Assembly: GCF_003994255.1 (NCBI RefSeq)
Contig: NZ_ML133852.1
Coordinates: forward strand, 248,001 to 312,000
From: Brachybacterium paraconglomeratum
GTDB taxonomy: Bacteria > Actinomycetota > Actinomycetes > Actinomycetales > Dermabacteraceae
Reading direction: 5' to 3'
Length of the DNA: 64,000 bases
Under the pieces are notes generated by a model. The model was not told where the DNA came from. It searched no databases and saw only the letters and a list, made by a program, of their open reading frames with translations. Within the stretch, counting starts at the first letter, position 1. The number at the start of each line of letters is the position of its first letter. This document shows positions 54,693-62,427 of the stretch, piece after piece. The position numbers were made by a program, and so were the translations under genes.

Positions 54693-54956
54693 GTGAAGGA
54701 TTTCGAGGCACTGTTCGCCGAGCTGACCCAGAAGGCACGCACCCGACCCGAGGGATCGGGCACCGTCGCGGAGCTCGATGCCGGCGTCCATCAGATCGGC
54801 AAGAAGATCGTCGAGGAGGCCGCCGAGGTGTGGATGGCCTGCGAGCACGAGTCCACCGACGACGCCGCCATGGAGATGAGCCAGCTGCTCTACCACCTCC
54901 AGGTCATGATGATCGCCAAGGACATCTCCCTCGAGGACGTCTACCGACATCTCTGA
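54693..54956 (+). CDS. hisE: Phosphoribosyl-ATP pyrophosphatase
   Basis: Second step of histidine synthesis. 87 aa, the usual stand-alone HisE length. The all-alpha MazG-like fold shows [20 protein letters not shown] with the metal-binding Glu cluster and [23 protein letters not shown] start fits a leaderless message. hisG follows after 75 bp with its own GAGGAGG box; the rest of the his genes are elsewhere, as in many actinobacteria. Confidence 0.95.
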   Translation: MKDFEALFAELTQKARTRPEGSGTVAELDAGVHQIGKKIVEEAAEVWMACEHESTDDAAMEMSQLLYHLQVMMIAKDISLEDVYRHL

Positions 54957-55031
54957 GCCGGCCCCGCGCCGCTCGCCCCCGACTTCCCGTCCCACCCGTC
55001 TCGAGGCCGCCGCATCGGCCGAGGAGGATCC

Positions 55032-55889
55032 GTGCTCCGCATCGCCGTGCCCAACAAGGGCGCCCTGTCCGACCCCGCCGCCGACCTGCTCCAGGAGGCC
55101 GGCTACCGCCGCCGCGGCAACTCCAAGGAGCTGGTCGTGGTCGACGAGGACAACGGGGTGGAGCTGTTCCATCTGCGTCCCCGGGACATCGCGGTGTACG
55201 TCGGCTCCGGCACGGTCGACGTCGGCATCACCGGCCAGGACATGCTGCTGGACTCCCGCACCCCGGCCCAGGAGATCCTCTCGCTGGGCTTCGCCCGCTC
55301 CACCTTCCGCTTCGCCGCGCCCGCCGGGACGCACAGCACCGTCGAGGAGCTGCAGGGCTCCCGCATCGCCACCAGCTACGAGAACCTCGTGGAGGACTAC
55401 CTCGCCGAGCGGGGGATCAGCGCCGAGGTGGTCCACCTCGACGGCGCGGTCGAGTCCTCGATCCGCCTCGGCGTCGCCGACGTGATCGCGGACGTCGTCG
55501 AGACCGGCACCACGCTGCGCGAGGCAGGTCTGGAACCCTTCGGCGAGGCGATCATGACCAGCGAGGCCGTGCTGTTCTCCCGCCCCGGCATGGAGCTGGA
55601 CGAGGAGGCGCAGCACGCGCTCGAGGTGCTCGAGCGGCGCATCCGCGGCGTGCTCGTCGCCCGCGAGTACGTCATGCTCGACTACGACATCCCCTCCGCG
55701 CTGCTGGAGCGGGCGGTCGAGATCACCCCCGGCCTGCAGTCCCCGACCGTCTCTCCGCTGCACGGCGGGGAGTGGTCGGCCGTGCGCGCCATGGTCGACA
55801 GCCGCTCCGCGCACCGCATGATGGACGAGCTCTACGAGGCTGGCGCCCGCGCCATCCTGGTCACGGCGATCCAGGCCTGCCGCATCTGA
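55032..55889 (+). CDS. hisG: ATP phosphoribosyltransferase (long form)
   Basis: First, committed step of histidine synthesis. 285 aa, GTG start with GAGGAGG six bases upstream. [31 protein letters not shown], then the PRPP-binding loop [20 protein letters not shown] (E-x-G-T-T), and a C-terminal ACT-like regulatory domain ending [20 protein letters not shown], so histidine feedback inhibition is expected. hisE-hisG then a PH-domain gene, the order of Rv2122c-Rv2120c in M. tuberculosis. Confidence 0.96.
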   Translation: MLRIAVPNKGALSDPAADLLQEAGYRRRGNSKELVVVDEDNGVELFHLRPRDIAVYVGSGTVDVGITGQDMLLDSRTPAQEILSLGFARSTFRFAAPAGTHSTVEELQGSRIATSYENLVEDYLAERGISAEVVHLDGAVESSIRLGVADVIADVVETGTTLREAGLEPFGEAIMTSEAVLFSRPGMELDEEAQHALEVLERRIRGVLVAREYVMLDYDIPSALLERAVEITPGLQSPTVSPLHGGEWSAVRAMVDSRSAHRMMDELYEAGARAILVTAIQACRI

Positions 55890-55896
55890 GATCCCG

Positions 55897-56379
55897 ATGA
55901 GCAGTGCCGCAGGGACCCCGGGCCGCGACGACGCACGCGCCGTCGAGGTGTTCCGTCCGCGGGCGGTGCGCTGGGCCGCCTACATCACCGCCGTCATCGT
56001 GATGGCCGGGATGATCGGCGGCGCGGTCATGATCACGAGCTTCCAGCTCGGCGGACGGCTCGGCCTGCTCATGATCGGCCTGCTCATCGCGCTGTTCTGC
56101 CATCTCGAGGCCTCGGTGCGCGTGGTCGCCCGTCCCGACGGGCTCGAGGTCCGCAACCTCATGCGCACCCGTACCTTCGAATGGCCCGAGGTGCTCGGGA
56201 TCAGCTTCCCGATGGGCGATCCCTGGGCCCATCTCGACCTCGCGGACGGGCGCACCCATCCGCTGCACGCGATCCAGCGCTACGACGGGGAGCGGGCGAT
56301 CTCTGCCGCGCACCGCCTGCTGCACCTGGTCCAGGAGCGCGGCGAGGCCCACGGCGAGGGCGACGCCCAGCGCGGCTGA
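55897..56379 (+). CDS. PH domain-containing membrane protein
   Basis: 160 aa, seven bases after hisG. Two membrane helices (about residues 27-47 and 54-70), then a bacterial PH-type domain: ASVRVVARPDGLEVRNLMRT, FEWPEVLGISFPMGDPWAHL, DGRTHPLHAIQRYDGERA. The conserved actinobacterial partner of hisG; role unknown, presumably membrane-associated protein or lipid binding. No separate promoter, so transcribed with hisG. Confidence 0.85.
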   Translation: MSSAAGTPGRDDARAVEVFRPRAVRWAAYITAVIVMAGMIGGAVMITSFQLGGRLGLLMIGLLIALFCHLEASVRVVARPDGLEVRNLMRTRTFEWPEVLGISFPMGDPWAHLDLADGRTHPLHAIQRYDGERAISAAHRLLHLVQERGEAHGEGDAQRG

Positions 56380-56420
56380 CGCGGATCGGACGGCCGACAT
56401 GGATCGGTCGGCCGGACGGG

Positions 56421-56656
56421 CAGTTGGTCGACCCCAGGTACCACTTTCCTGGTACCTCTCGTCGAAGAACCCCACGGGGCGGCCCGGCTCGCACCGTCGC
56501 GGTTCCGCCCGGGCAGTTGTTCGACCTCAGGTACCGCTTTGCTGGTACTTCACGTCGATCAGCCTCACGGGACGGCCCCGCCGGCCGCGGCGCAGGGCAG
56601 GACGGCCAGTTGTTCGACGTCGGGTACCGCTTTCCTGGTACCTCACGTCGATCAAC
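56421..56656. repeat. Three imperfect palindromes of about 50 nt at exact 93-nt spacing
   Basis: Units at 56421-56470, 56514-56563 and 56607-56656. Each reads CAGTTG-n-TCGAC...GGTACC, a loop nCTTTnCT, then GGTAC(C/T)...CGTCGA.. with arms complementary over most of 20 bp (unit 3: AGTTGTTCGACGT against ACGTCGATCAACT with one mismatch, then inner GGTACC/GGTACC). Starts are 93 nt apart in both intervals. The 43-nt spacers are GC-rich and much less alike. Lies between the convergent PH-domain and DUF3866 genes (56380-56736, no credible gene). Confidence 0.85.
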
Positions 56657-56662
56657 TCGGTC

Positions 56663-56712
56663 GGTCGCCTGCCCCGGCAACTCCGTCGGTCGCCTGTCCC
56701 GGCAACCCCGTC
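56663..56712. repeat. Tandem duplication of a 25-nt unit
   Basis: Two adjacent copies of GGTCGCCTGYCCCGGCAAC plus six bases (56663-56687 and 56688-56712), differing at two C/T positions, directly after the third palindrome. Confidence 0.75.
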
Positions 56713-56736
56713 GGGCCCGTGCCGGCGCCGGAGCCT

Positions 56737-57912
56737 CTAGCGCTTCGCGCCTCCCTTGGGCCCCTTGGACTCGCCCTTCGCGCCGCCCGAGCCGCCGCCG
56801 GCGCCGCGGACGTGCTCGGCCGCGCAGCGCCCGGCGAGGGCCGCGTACTGGAAGGAGGCGTAGTCCTCGGCGAGGGTCCGTCCCATCGTGGTCATCCGCA
56901 CGGGCATCTCCTCGAGCGCATCGCGCAGCCCCTTGGCGTCGACCTCGGTGAGGTGGTGCAGCACGCCGCGCTTCTTCGCCGGCTTCAGGATCGTGCTCTT
57001 GACCTGTTTACGCACTGACTCATGAAAAGAATTGTACCGGGAGTCGGTGCGGGGGAGCACCGGCAGATGCACGGGGGCGAGCAGCGCCCGCCCGTAGGCG
57101 GTGGAGGAGTGGTGGGACAGGCCCCGGTGCCGCTCCCGCTCATCGGCCTCCGAGACCCGCAGGGTCGCGATCGGCACGCCACCGAGGACGGAGGCCGCGT
57201 GGAGCGACTCCGCCGTCTGGATGCCGGAGAAGCCCCAGCCGGTGCCGGTGCCGAGATTGCCCGGGCCCTGGATCACGATCGCGACGTCCGCGCCGACCAC
57301 GTGCCGGGCGCCCAGCAGCGCCGAGTGGACCGTGACCGCCTCGAGATCGCCGCCGAAGGACTGCCCGGCGCTGATCACTGCGGTGAGCAGGCCAGCCTCG
57401 CGCAGCCGGGCCGCGCTCTTCGAATAGACGGCGGGCAGCGCCGCGGCATCGGTGTGCACGTAGGCGATCCGGGCCGAGCGGCGCCGCGCCCGGATCCCGG
57501 CGACGATCGCGGGGAGGGAGGAGTGCAGGTCCGCGACCACCACGGGCATCCCGTCGATGCCGGTGGCCTCCCGGACCGTCTCGTAGTGCTCGCTGTCCGG
57601 GTCGTCGAGCGCGTCGACCATGGTCTGCATCGGCGTGTAGCGGGCCTTGACCATGTGGCCCCGCACGTCGGCGGTCTCCGGGAGCACCTCCGTGCGGGCC
57701 ACGACCATGGCGTCGCCGCCGGTGCCGAGCTCGCGCCGCACGGCGTTGGTGTTCAGCAGCACCTGCTCGCCGGCGCGCGGACGCCCGGTGAGCTCCTCGT
57801 AGGCGATCGCGCTCAGCGTCCCCGCCCCGTCGTCCAGATCGATCTCGAGTCGGTCCACTCCGGGCCAGGAGCTGGTCACGGCACTCACGGTGCCCCGTTC
57901 CCATCGCAGCAT
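56737..57912 (-). CDS. DUF3866 family protein
   Basis: 391 aa, ATG 57912. The sequence fits the actinobacterial DUF3866 family throughout: ELTGRPRAGEQVLLNTNAV, GHMVKARYTPMQTMVDALDD, GTGWGFSGIQTAESLHAASV, ERHRGLSHHSSTAYGRAL. It contains a Rossmann-like central section but no motif that fixes a reaction; conserved H and S residues (GLSHHSS) may be catalytic or metal-binding. The C-terminal 25 residues are G/K-rich. TAGGCT (57924-57919, minus) lies six bases before the start: leaderless. Divergent from pafBC, ends in TAG beside the palindrome array. Confidence 0.88.
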   Translation of the reverse strand: MLRWERGTVSAVTSSWPGVDRLEIDLDDGAGTLSAIAYEELTGRPRAGEQVLLNTNAVRRELGTGGDAMVVARTEVLPETADVRGHMVKARYTPMQTMVDALDDPDSEHYETVREATGIDGMPVVVADLHSSLPAIVAGIRARRRSARIAYVHTDAAALPAVYSKSAARLREAGLLTAVISAGQSFGGDLEAVTVHSALLGARHVVGADVAIVIQGPGNLGTGTGWGFSGIQTAESLHAASVLGGVPIATLRVSEADERERHRGLSHHSSTAYGRALLAPVHLPVLPRTDSRYNSFHESVRKQVKSTILKPAKKRGVLHHLTEVDAKGLRDALEEMPVRMTTMGRTLAEDYASFQYAALAGRCAAEHVRGAGGGSGGAKGESKGPKGGAKR

Positions 57913-57918
57913 GGCCCC

Positions 57919-57924
57919 AGCCTA
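57919..57924 (-). promoter_or_regulatory. -10 hexamer TAGGCT of leaderless DUF3866 gene
   Basis: Minus strand, six bases before ATG 57912. Confidence 0.6.
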
Positions 57925-57968
57925 GAGGCGCGCGGCGGAAGCTCCGCATCCCCGTGATCCCGTCCGGC

Positions 57969-57974
57969 TAGTCT
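57969..57974 (+). promoter_or_regulatory. -10 hexamer TAGTCT of leaderless pafBC
   Basis: Six bases before GTG 57981. The divergent DUF3866 and pafBC -10 elements are about 45 bp apart, so their polymerase sites overlap or abut. Confidence 0.6.
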
Positions 57975-57980
57975 GGGCGG

Positions 57981-60029
57981 GTGGCTTCGAAGAACGTGGA
58001 GAGACTGCTCAACGTCATCATGACGATCGGCTCGCGACGGCGTATCGACCGCGCGAAGCTCTTCTCCGTCATCCCCGACTACGCCGAGGCGACGTCCGAG
58101 CAGGCCGCGGAGCGGATGTTCGAGCGCGACAAGGCCGCGATCCTCGAGCTCGGGCTCCCGCTCGTCGCCGAGCGCGACGTGCTCGACGAGAACACCGTGC
58201 ACTACCGGATCGACGCCTCGCCCTCCACGGCGGTGCTCGATCTCACGACCGAGGAGTACACGGTGCTGCTCGCCGCGAGCCGCGCCTGGGACGATGCGAC
58301 CGCCGGGGGAGCGGCCCGGCGCGTGCGCGCGAAGCTGCTCAGCCTCGGCCACGACGCGGACCCCGACCTGCTGCGGCGCACACCGCGCGGCGCCGTCGAG
58401 TCCCTGCCCGTGCTCTCCCCGCTGCTGGACGCCGTGGTGACCGGGCGCTCGGTGCGCTTCAGCTATCGAGGCACGCACGGCGCCCCCGCGCAGCGCCATG
58501 TCGAGCCGTGGGTCGTCGGCGTCCACGACGGGCACTGGTACGTCTACGGCCACGACCGCGACCGCGACGCGCCCCGCGTGTTCCGCGCCTCGAGGATCGA
58601 GTCCTTCCCCGCCGGGGGTCCCGCCGCGAAGGCACCCCGCCCCGACGACATCGACCTCGCCGACGTGCTCGAGCGGATGCTCGACAGCGACGACCGGGAC
58701 TCTGCGCTCCTGCAGGCCGCCCCCTACAAGGCGCTCGCCCTGCGCGACCGCGCCGTCGCCCCGCTCGAGGTCGAGCAGCTGCGCCTTCCCGAGCTGCCCC
58801 GCCCGGCGGCCCGCCGCCTTGTCCTCGCCGACGTGCGCTGGGTCGAGCTGCTCGAGCCCGCCGCCTGGCGCGCCGAGATCGCCGAGGTGCTCGAGGCGGT
58901 CGCCGCGCGGCACGAGGGCCCTGCCGCGCTCGACGCCCTCGAGGCCGCCGCGCCGCGCCCCACCCCGCGGATCCGGATCAGCCCGCAGAGCGGCGACCAC
59001 CTCTCGCGCCTGATCTCCGCCGCGTCCTTCGTCATGAGCCGGGGCGAGGCGGACCTCGCCGAGCTCGCCGAGGCGCTCGGCGTGAGCGAGACCCAGCTGG
59101 TCGACGACCTGCAGGTGCTCTTCGTCTGCGGCGACATGGGCGCCGGCTGGGAGGACCTCATCGAGGCGGAGTGGGAGCACGGCACCGTGCGGGTGCGCAA
59201 TGCGGAGCCGCTGCGCCGCGCCCTCAGCCTCAGCGCCGTCGAGATCACCGCGCTGCTGGCGGGCCTCGCCGCCCTCGAGCCTGCCGCGGGCGAGGCGGAG
59301 CAGGTCGTCGACTCCGCCCGCGCGAAGCTGCTGGCCGCGATGTCCGGCGAGGCGCCGGCCGAGGGTGCCCCCGCCCCGCCCGTCCCGCGCCGCGAGGAGA
59401 TCGCGGAGGCGATCTCGGCCGACGAGCGGGCCGCCCGCACCGCCGACCGCGCCGAGACGGTGCTCGCCGCGGTGGGCACAGCGCTGCGCACCGAGCAGGG
59501 CTCCGACGAGGGGACGCTGACCATCCGCTACTCCTCGACGGACCGCTCGGGCACGAGCGTGCGCCGGATCCGTCCCGAGCGGATCGAGTCCGACGGGGCG
59601 CGCTCCTATCTCGTGGCCGACTGCGAGCTCGCCGGCGGCCGCCGTCGCTTCCGCCTGGACCGGATCGTGGAGATCCTGCCGGCCGGGACACCGATGAGCC
59701 GGCCCGCCCCCGGGGTCGACGCGGACCTCTCCGGCCGTGTCGAGGGGGAGGTGTGGCTGCGCCTGGAGCCCGCCGGGCACTGGATCGCCGAGTCCTTCGC
59801 CGCCACCCAGCTGCGCGACGGCGGGGGCGGCCACGGCGAGGACGGCACGGACGGTGCCGACGCCGGTGGCGGCGCGACCTATGCCCGTCTCGAGAGCCCG
59901 GTGCGGGCACCGCTGGTGGACGCGGTGCTCGAGTCCGCCGGCGCCGCCGAGGTGCTGTCCCCTGCCGCGCTCAGAGACACGATCGTGACTGTGGCGCGCG
60001 CGGGCGCTGCACGTCACACCCCTCGCTAG
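57981..60029 (+). CDS. pafBC: PafBC, fused WYL-domain transcriptional activator of the DNA damage response
   Basis: 682 aa, two PafB/PafC-type halves in one chain. Half 1: winged helix (NVERLLNVIMTIGSRRRIDR), WYL domain with VRFSYRGTHGAPAQRHVEPW and GHWYVYGHDRDRDAPRVFRA, WCX end. Half 2: winged helix (SRLISAASFVMSRGEADLAE, LAEALGVSETQLVDDLQVLF) and second WYL region (GTLTIRYSSTDRSGTSVRRI, RSYLVADCELAGGRRRFRL). In mycobacteria pafB and pafC are separate genes and activate LexA-independent repair genes with RpoD; fused forms occur in Arthrobacter-type genomes. Leaderless GTG start; upstream of tatA-tatC as usual. Confidence 0.93.
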   Translation: MASKNVERLLNVIMTIGSRRRIDRAKLFSVIPDYAEATSEQAAERMFERDKAAILELGLPLVAERDVLDENTVHYRIDASPSTAVLDLTTEEYTVLLAASRAWDDATAGGAARRVRAKLLSLGHDADPDLLRRTPRGAVESLPVLSPLLDAVVTGRSVRFSYRGTHGAPAQRHVEPWVVGVHDGHWYVYGHDRDRDAPRVFRASRIESFPAGGPAAKAPRPDDIDLADVLERMLDSDDRDSALLQAAPYKALALRDRAVAPLEVEQLRLPELPRPAARRLVLADVRWVELLEPAAWRAEIAEVLEAVAARHEGPAALDALEAAAPRPTPRIRISPQSGDHLSRLISAASFVMSRGEADLAELAEALGVSETQLVDDLQVLFVCGDMGAGWEDLIEAEWEHGTVRVRNAEPLRRALSLSAVEITALLAGLAALEPAAGEAEQVVDSARAKLLAAMSGEAPAEGAPAPPVPRREEIAEAISADERAARTADRAETVLAAVGTALRTEQGSDEGTLTIRYSSTDRSGTSVRRIRPERIESDGARSYLVADCELAGGRRRFRLDRIVEILPAGTPMSRPAPGVDADLSGRVEGEVWLRLEPAGHWIAESFAATQLRDGGGGHGEDGTDGADAGGGATYARLESPVRAPLVDAVLESAGAAEVLSPAALRDTIVTVARAGAARHTPR

Positions 60030-60158
60030 GCGCTACCCTGGGACGACCCGCCGTGCGGTGGGCCGAGCCGTCGCCGTGGCGGCCCGTCCGGCGCCCAGTC
60101 CGCTGTGGGATGATGGGCGCGCCTGCGCTGAGTCATGGCGCTGTTGAAAGGGACTTCC

Positions 60159-60488
60159 ATGAACTTCTTCCGCAACCCCTGGGCGATCGTGCTGCTGATC
60201 GTGCTCGTGATCCTGCTGTTCGGGGCCAACAAGCTTCCGGGACTCGCGCGCAACATGGGCAAGTCCATGCGCATCTTCAAGAGCGAGGTCGAGGAGATGC
60301 GCGGTGACGACAAGGGCGGGGACGACGAGGCCGAGGACGAGCGTCCCGCCCGCTCCGACCGTGCACGTGACGACCGCGCTCGCGACGACCGCGAGTACGA
60401 CCCCCGCGACCGTGAGATCCGCGAGGACCGCGACCGCGAGACCGTGCGCGCCCCGCGCGAGGACGACGAGCCCTACCGCCGCGACTGA
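60159..60488 (+). CDS. tatA: Sec-independent protein translocase TatA
   Basis: 109 aa from ATG 60159 with GAAAGGGA upstream; the ATG 24 bp earlier is unconserved. N-terminal helix [20 protein letters not shown] with the FG hinge, amphipathic helix [20 protein letters not shown], then a long charged R/D/E tail. Pore-forming unit for folded proteins. A TACCCT at 60034-60039 gives a leader of about 115 nt. Between tatA and tatC lies a possible 8-bp hairpin (60499-60527) that could adjust the tatA:tatC ratio. Confidence 0.93.
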   Translation: MNFFRNPWAIVLLIVLVILLFGANKLPGLARNMGKSMRIFKSEVEEMRGDDKGGDDEAEDERPARSDRARDDRARDDREYDPRDREIREDRDRETVRAPREDDEPYRRD

Positions 60489-60556
60489 GCTCCGCGCCGG
60501 GACGGGGCAGGGCCGTGTGCCCGTCCCGTTCTGCCGGGCTGGGAGGAAACTGATCC

Positions 60557-61465
60557 GTGGCGAGTGATACCCAGGGACGCGACCAGGCGCAGGGCGCGCC
60601 CGCGACGAAGAGGGGACGCGACCCCGAGGGACGCATGTCCCTCGGCGAGCACCTCACCGAGCTGCGCAACCGGCTGGTCATCAGCGCCATCACGGTGCTG
60701 GTGTTCTCGGTCGTGGGCTGGTTCCTGTTCGACTGGGTCTTCGAGGCGCTCAAGCGCCCCTTCACACTCGCCGCAGAACAGGGCTTGCAGGCCGACCTCA
60801 ACTTCCGGGGGGTCGGCACCGGACTGAACGTCAAGCTGCAGATGTCCGCCTATGTGGGCCTGCTGCTCTCGTCGCCGATGATCATGCTGCAGATCTGGCT
60901 CTTCGTGATGCCGGGCCTGCACAAGAACGAGCGGCGCTACGCGATCGGCTTCTTCGGCTTCGCGATCCCGCTGTTCTTCGTCGGCTGTCTCGCCGGGTAC
61001 TGGGCCGTGAACCAGCTCGTGCCCGTGCTGCTGAGCTTCACGCCGCAGGCCGATGGCGTCGAGCAGCTGATCAGCTACGACGAGTACCTCTCGCTCCTGG
61101 TCAAGACCATGCTCGCCTTCGGCGTCGCCTTCGTGGTGCCGGTGGTCATGGTGCTGCTGAACTTCATGGGCCTGGTCAGCGGCCGCGCGATGCTCAAGGC
61201 CTGGCGCTGGATCATCTTCCTGAGCTTCGCCTTCACCGCGGTCATGGTGCCCACGCCCGAGCCGATCACCCTCATCGCGATGTCCGCCGCGATCGCCAGC
61301 CTCTTCTTCGGAGCGATCGTCATCTCGATGCTCCACGACCGCCGCCGGGCGAAGCGCAGCGGCGACGAGGACCTAGACGACGACGAGGCCAGCCGCATCG
61401 ACGACGAGGTCGAGAAGATCGACGGCCCCTCCCGGCTCGACGAGCCCGACGAGGGCGGCCGGTGA
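60557..61465 (+). CDS. tatC: Sec-independent protein translocase TatC
   Basis: 302 aa, GTG with GGGAGGAAA upstream. Six-helix receptor for twin-arginine signal peptides: MSLGEHLTELRNRLVISAIT (conserved HLxELRxR), LFVMPGLHKNERRYAIGF (conserved P-GL-xxE), FAFTAVMVPTPEPITL. The C-terminal 45 residues are acidic and variable. Stop overlaps the broken lipid-kinase gene by 4 bp, so tatA-tatC-dgk-helY were one operon. Confidence 0.96.
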   Translation: MASDTQGRDQAQGAPATKRGRDPEGRMSLGEHLTELRNRLVISAITVLVFSVVGWFLFDWVFEALKRPFTLAAEQGLQADLNFRGVGTGLNVKLQMSAYVGLLLSSPMIMLQIWLFVMPGLHKNERRYAIGFFGFAIPLFFVGCLAGYWAVNQLVPVLLSFTPQADGVEQLISYDEYLSLLVKTMLAFGVAFVVPVVMVLLNFMGLVSGRAMLKAWRWIIFLSFAFTAVMVPTPEPITLIAMSAAIASLFFGAIVISMLHDRRRAKRSGDEDLDDDEASRIDDEVEKIDGPSRLDEPDEGGR

Positions 61466-62427
61466 GCAGACTCCGCGTCGGCCTGCTCGCGAACCCCACC
61501 GCCGCTCAGGGCACGGCCCATCGCGTGGGACGGCAGGTGGGGCATCTGCTCCATCTCGCGGGCATCTCGGTCGTCGACCTGTCCGGTCCCAGCGCGCACG
61601 TCGCCCGGGCCCGGGCGGAGGAGGTCCGCGACTCGCTGACGGCACTCGTGGTGGTGGGCGGGGACGGCACCGTCTCGCTCGGCGCCTAGATCGTCGCGGG
61701 CACCCCCGTACGGCTCGGGATCGTGCCCGCCGGGAGCGGCAACGACTTCGCCCGCGCCCTGGGGCTCAGCGTCAACGATCCCGAGGAGTCCACCCGCGCG
61801 CTGCTGCACGCGCTGTCCCGCCCGGTCGTCACCATCGACGCGATCGAGGTGACCTCCGCGGGGGAGAACGCGCTGCCCCACCGCTCCCTCGCGCTCGGCA
61901 ACGTCAACCTCGGCTTCGACGCGATCGTCAACGCGCGGGCCAACAGCTCCCGGGCCTCCCACACCGTGCGCTACACCACCGCCGTGCTGCGAGAGCTGCC
62001 CACCTTCACCCCGCTGCCGTACTGGCTCGAGATCGACGGCGGCGAGCGGTTCGAGATCGACGCGCCGCTGCTGTCCCTGTGCAGCTCCGGGGTCTACGGT
62101 GGCGGGATGCAGATGGTCCCGAACGCCCGCATCGACGACGGACAGCTCGAGCTGCTGAGCGTCGAGGGACGGGGGAGGCGCGATCTCCTGCGCTTCTTCC
62201 CCCGCGTCTTCAAGGGCACCCACACCGAGCTCGAGGGCGTGCGGATCCGCCCGGTGCGCGAGGTGACCGTGGGACTGCGCCACGGCCGCTCGCTGCGTGC
62301 CTACGCCGACGGGGAGGCCCGCTCCCTGCTGCCCCTCACCGCGCGTGTGCTGCCCGGCGCTGTGCGCCTGCTCGCCGATCTCTCGGCGCTGCGCGGCGAG
62401 AGGGCGGTCGACGGGGGAGCGAAGTGA
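61462..62427 (+). pseudogene. Diacylglycerol/lipid kinase gene with an in-frame TAG
   Basis: Reads as a DagK/YegS-like kinase of 321 codons in one frame: RVGLLANPTAAQGTAHRVG, ALVVVGGDGTVSLGA, then TAG at 61687-61689 (codon 76), then IVAGTPVRLGIVPAGSGNDF and the rest through GQLELLSVEGRGRRDLLRFF. The stop falls between the GGDGT nucleotide motif and the PAGSGNDF motif, so neither half alone can work. No frameshift and no other damage is seen, so the lesion is recent, a sequencing error, or (least likely) read through. GTG start overlaps tatC; the 3' end overlaps the helicase gene. Confidence 0.85.

Noticed and set aside
56421..56656. Short CRISPR array
   Set aside because: Repeats are imperfect, 50 nt and strongly palindromic, spacers are 43 nt but partly alike, and no cas genes are nearby.
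56181..56951. Plus-strand frame encoding a repeated GQLFD-RYRFPGTSRR peptide, and its minus-strand counterpart with REVPGKRYL repeats
   Set aside because: The 93-nt period is a multiple of three, so both frames repeat by default. The spacers are not conserved as protein and neither frame has a credible start; conservation follows base pairing of the arms.
61687..61689. TAG as a recoded (read-through or reassigned) codon
   Set aside because: TAG is used as a normal stop by DUF5703, DUF3866 and pafBC in this window and no special downstream structure is seen; a nonsense mutation or base-call error is simpler.
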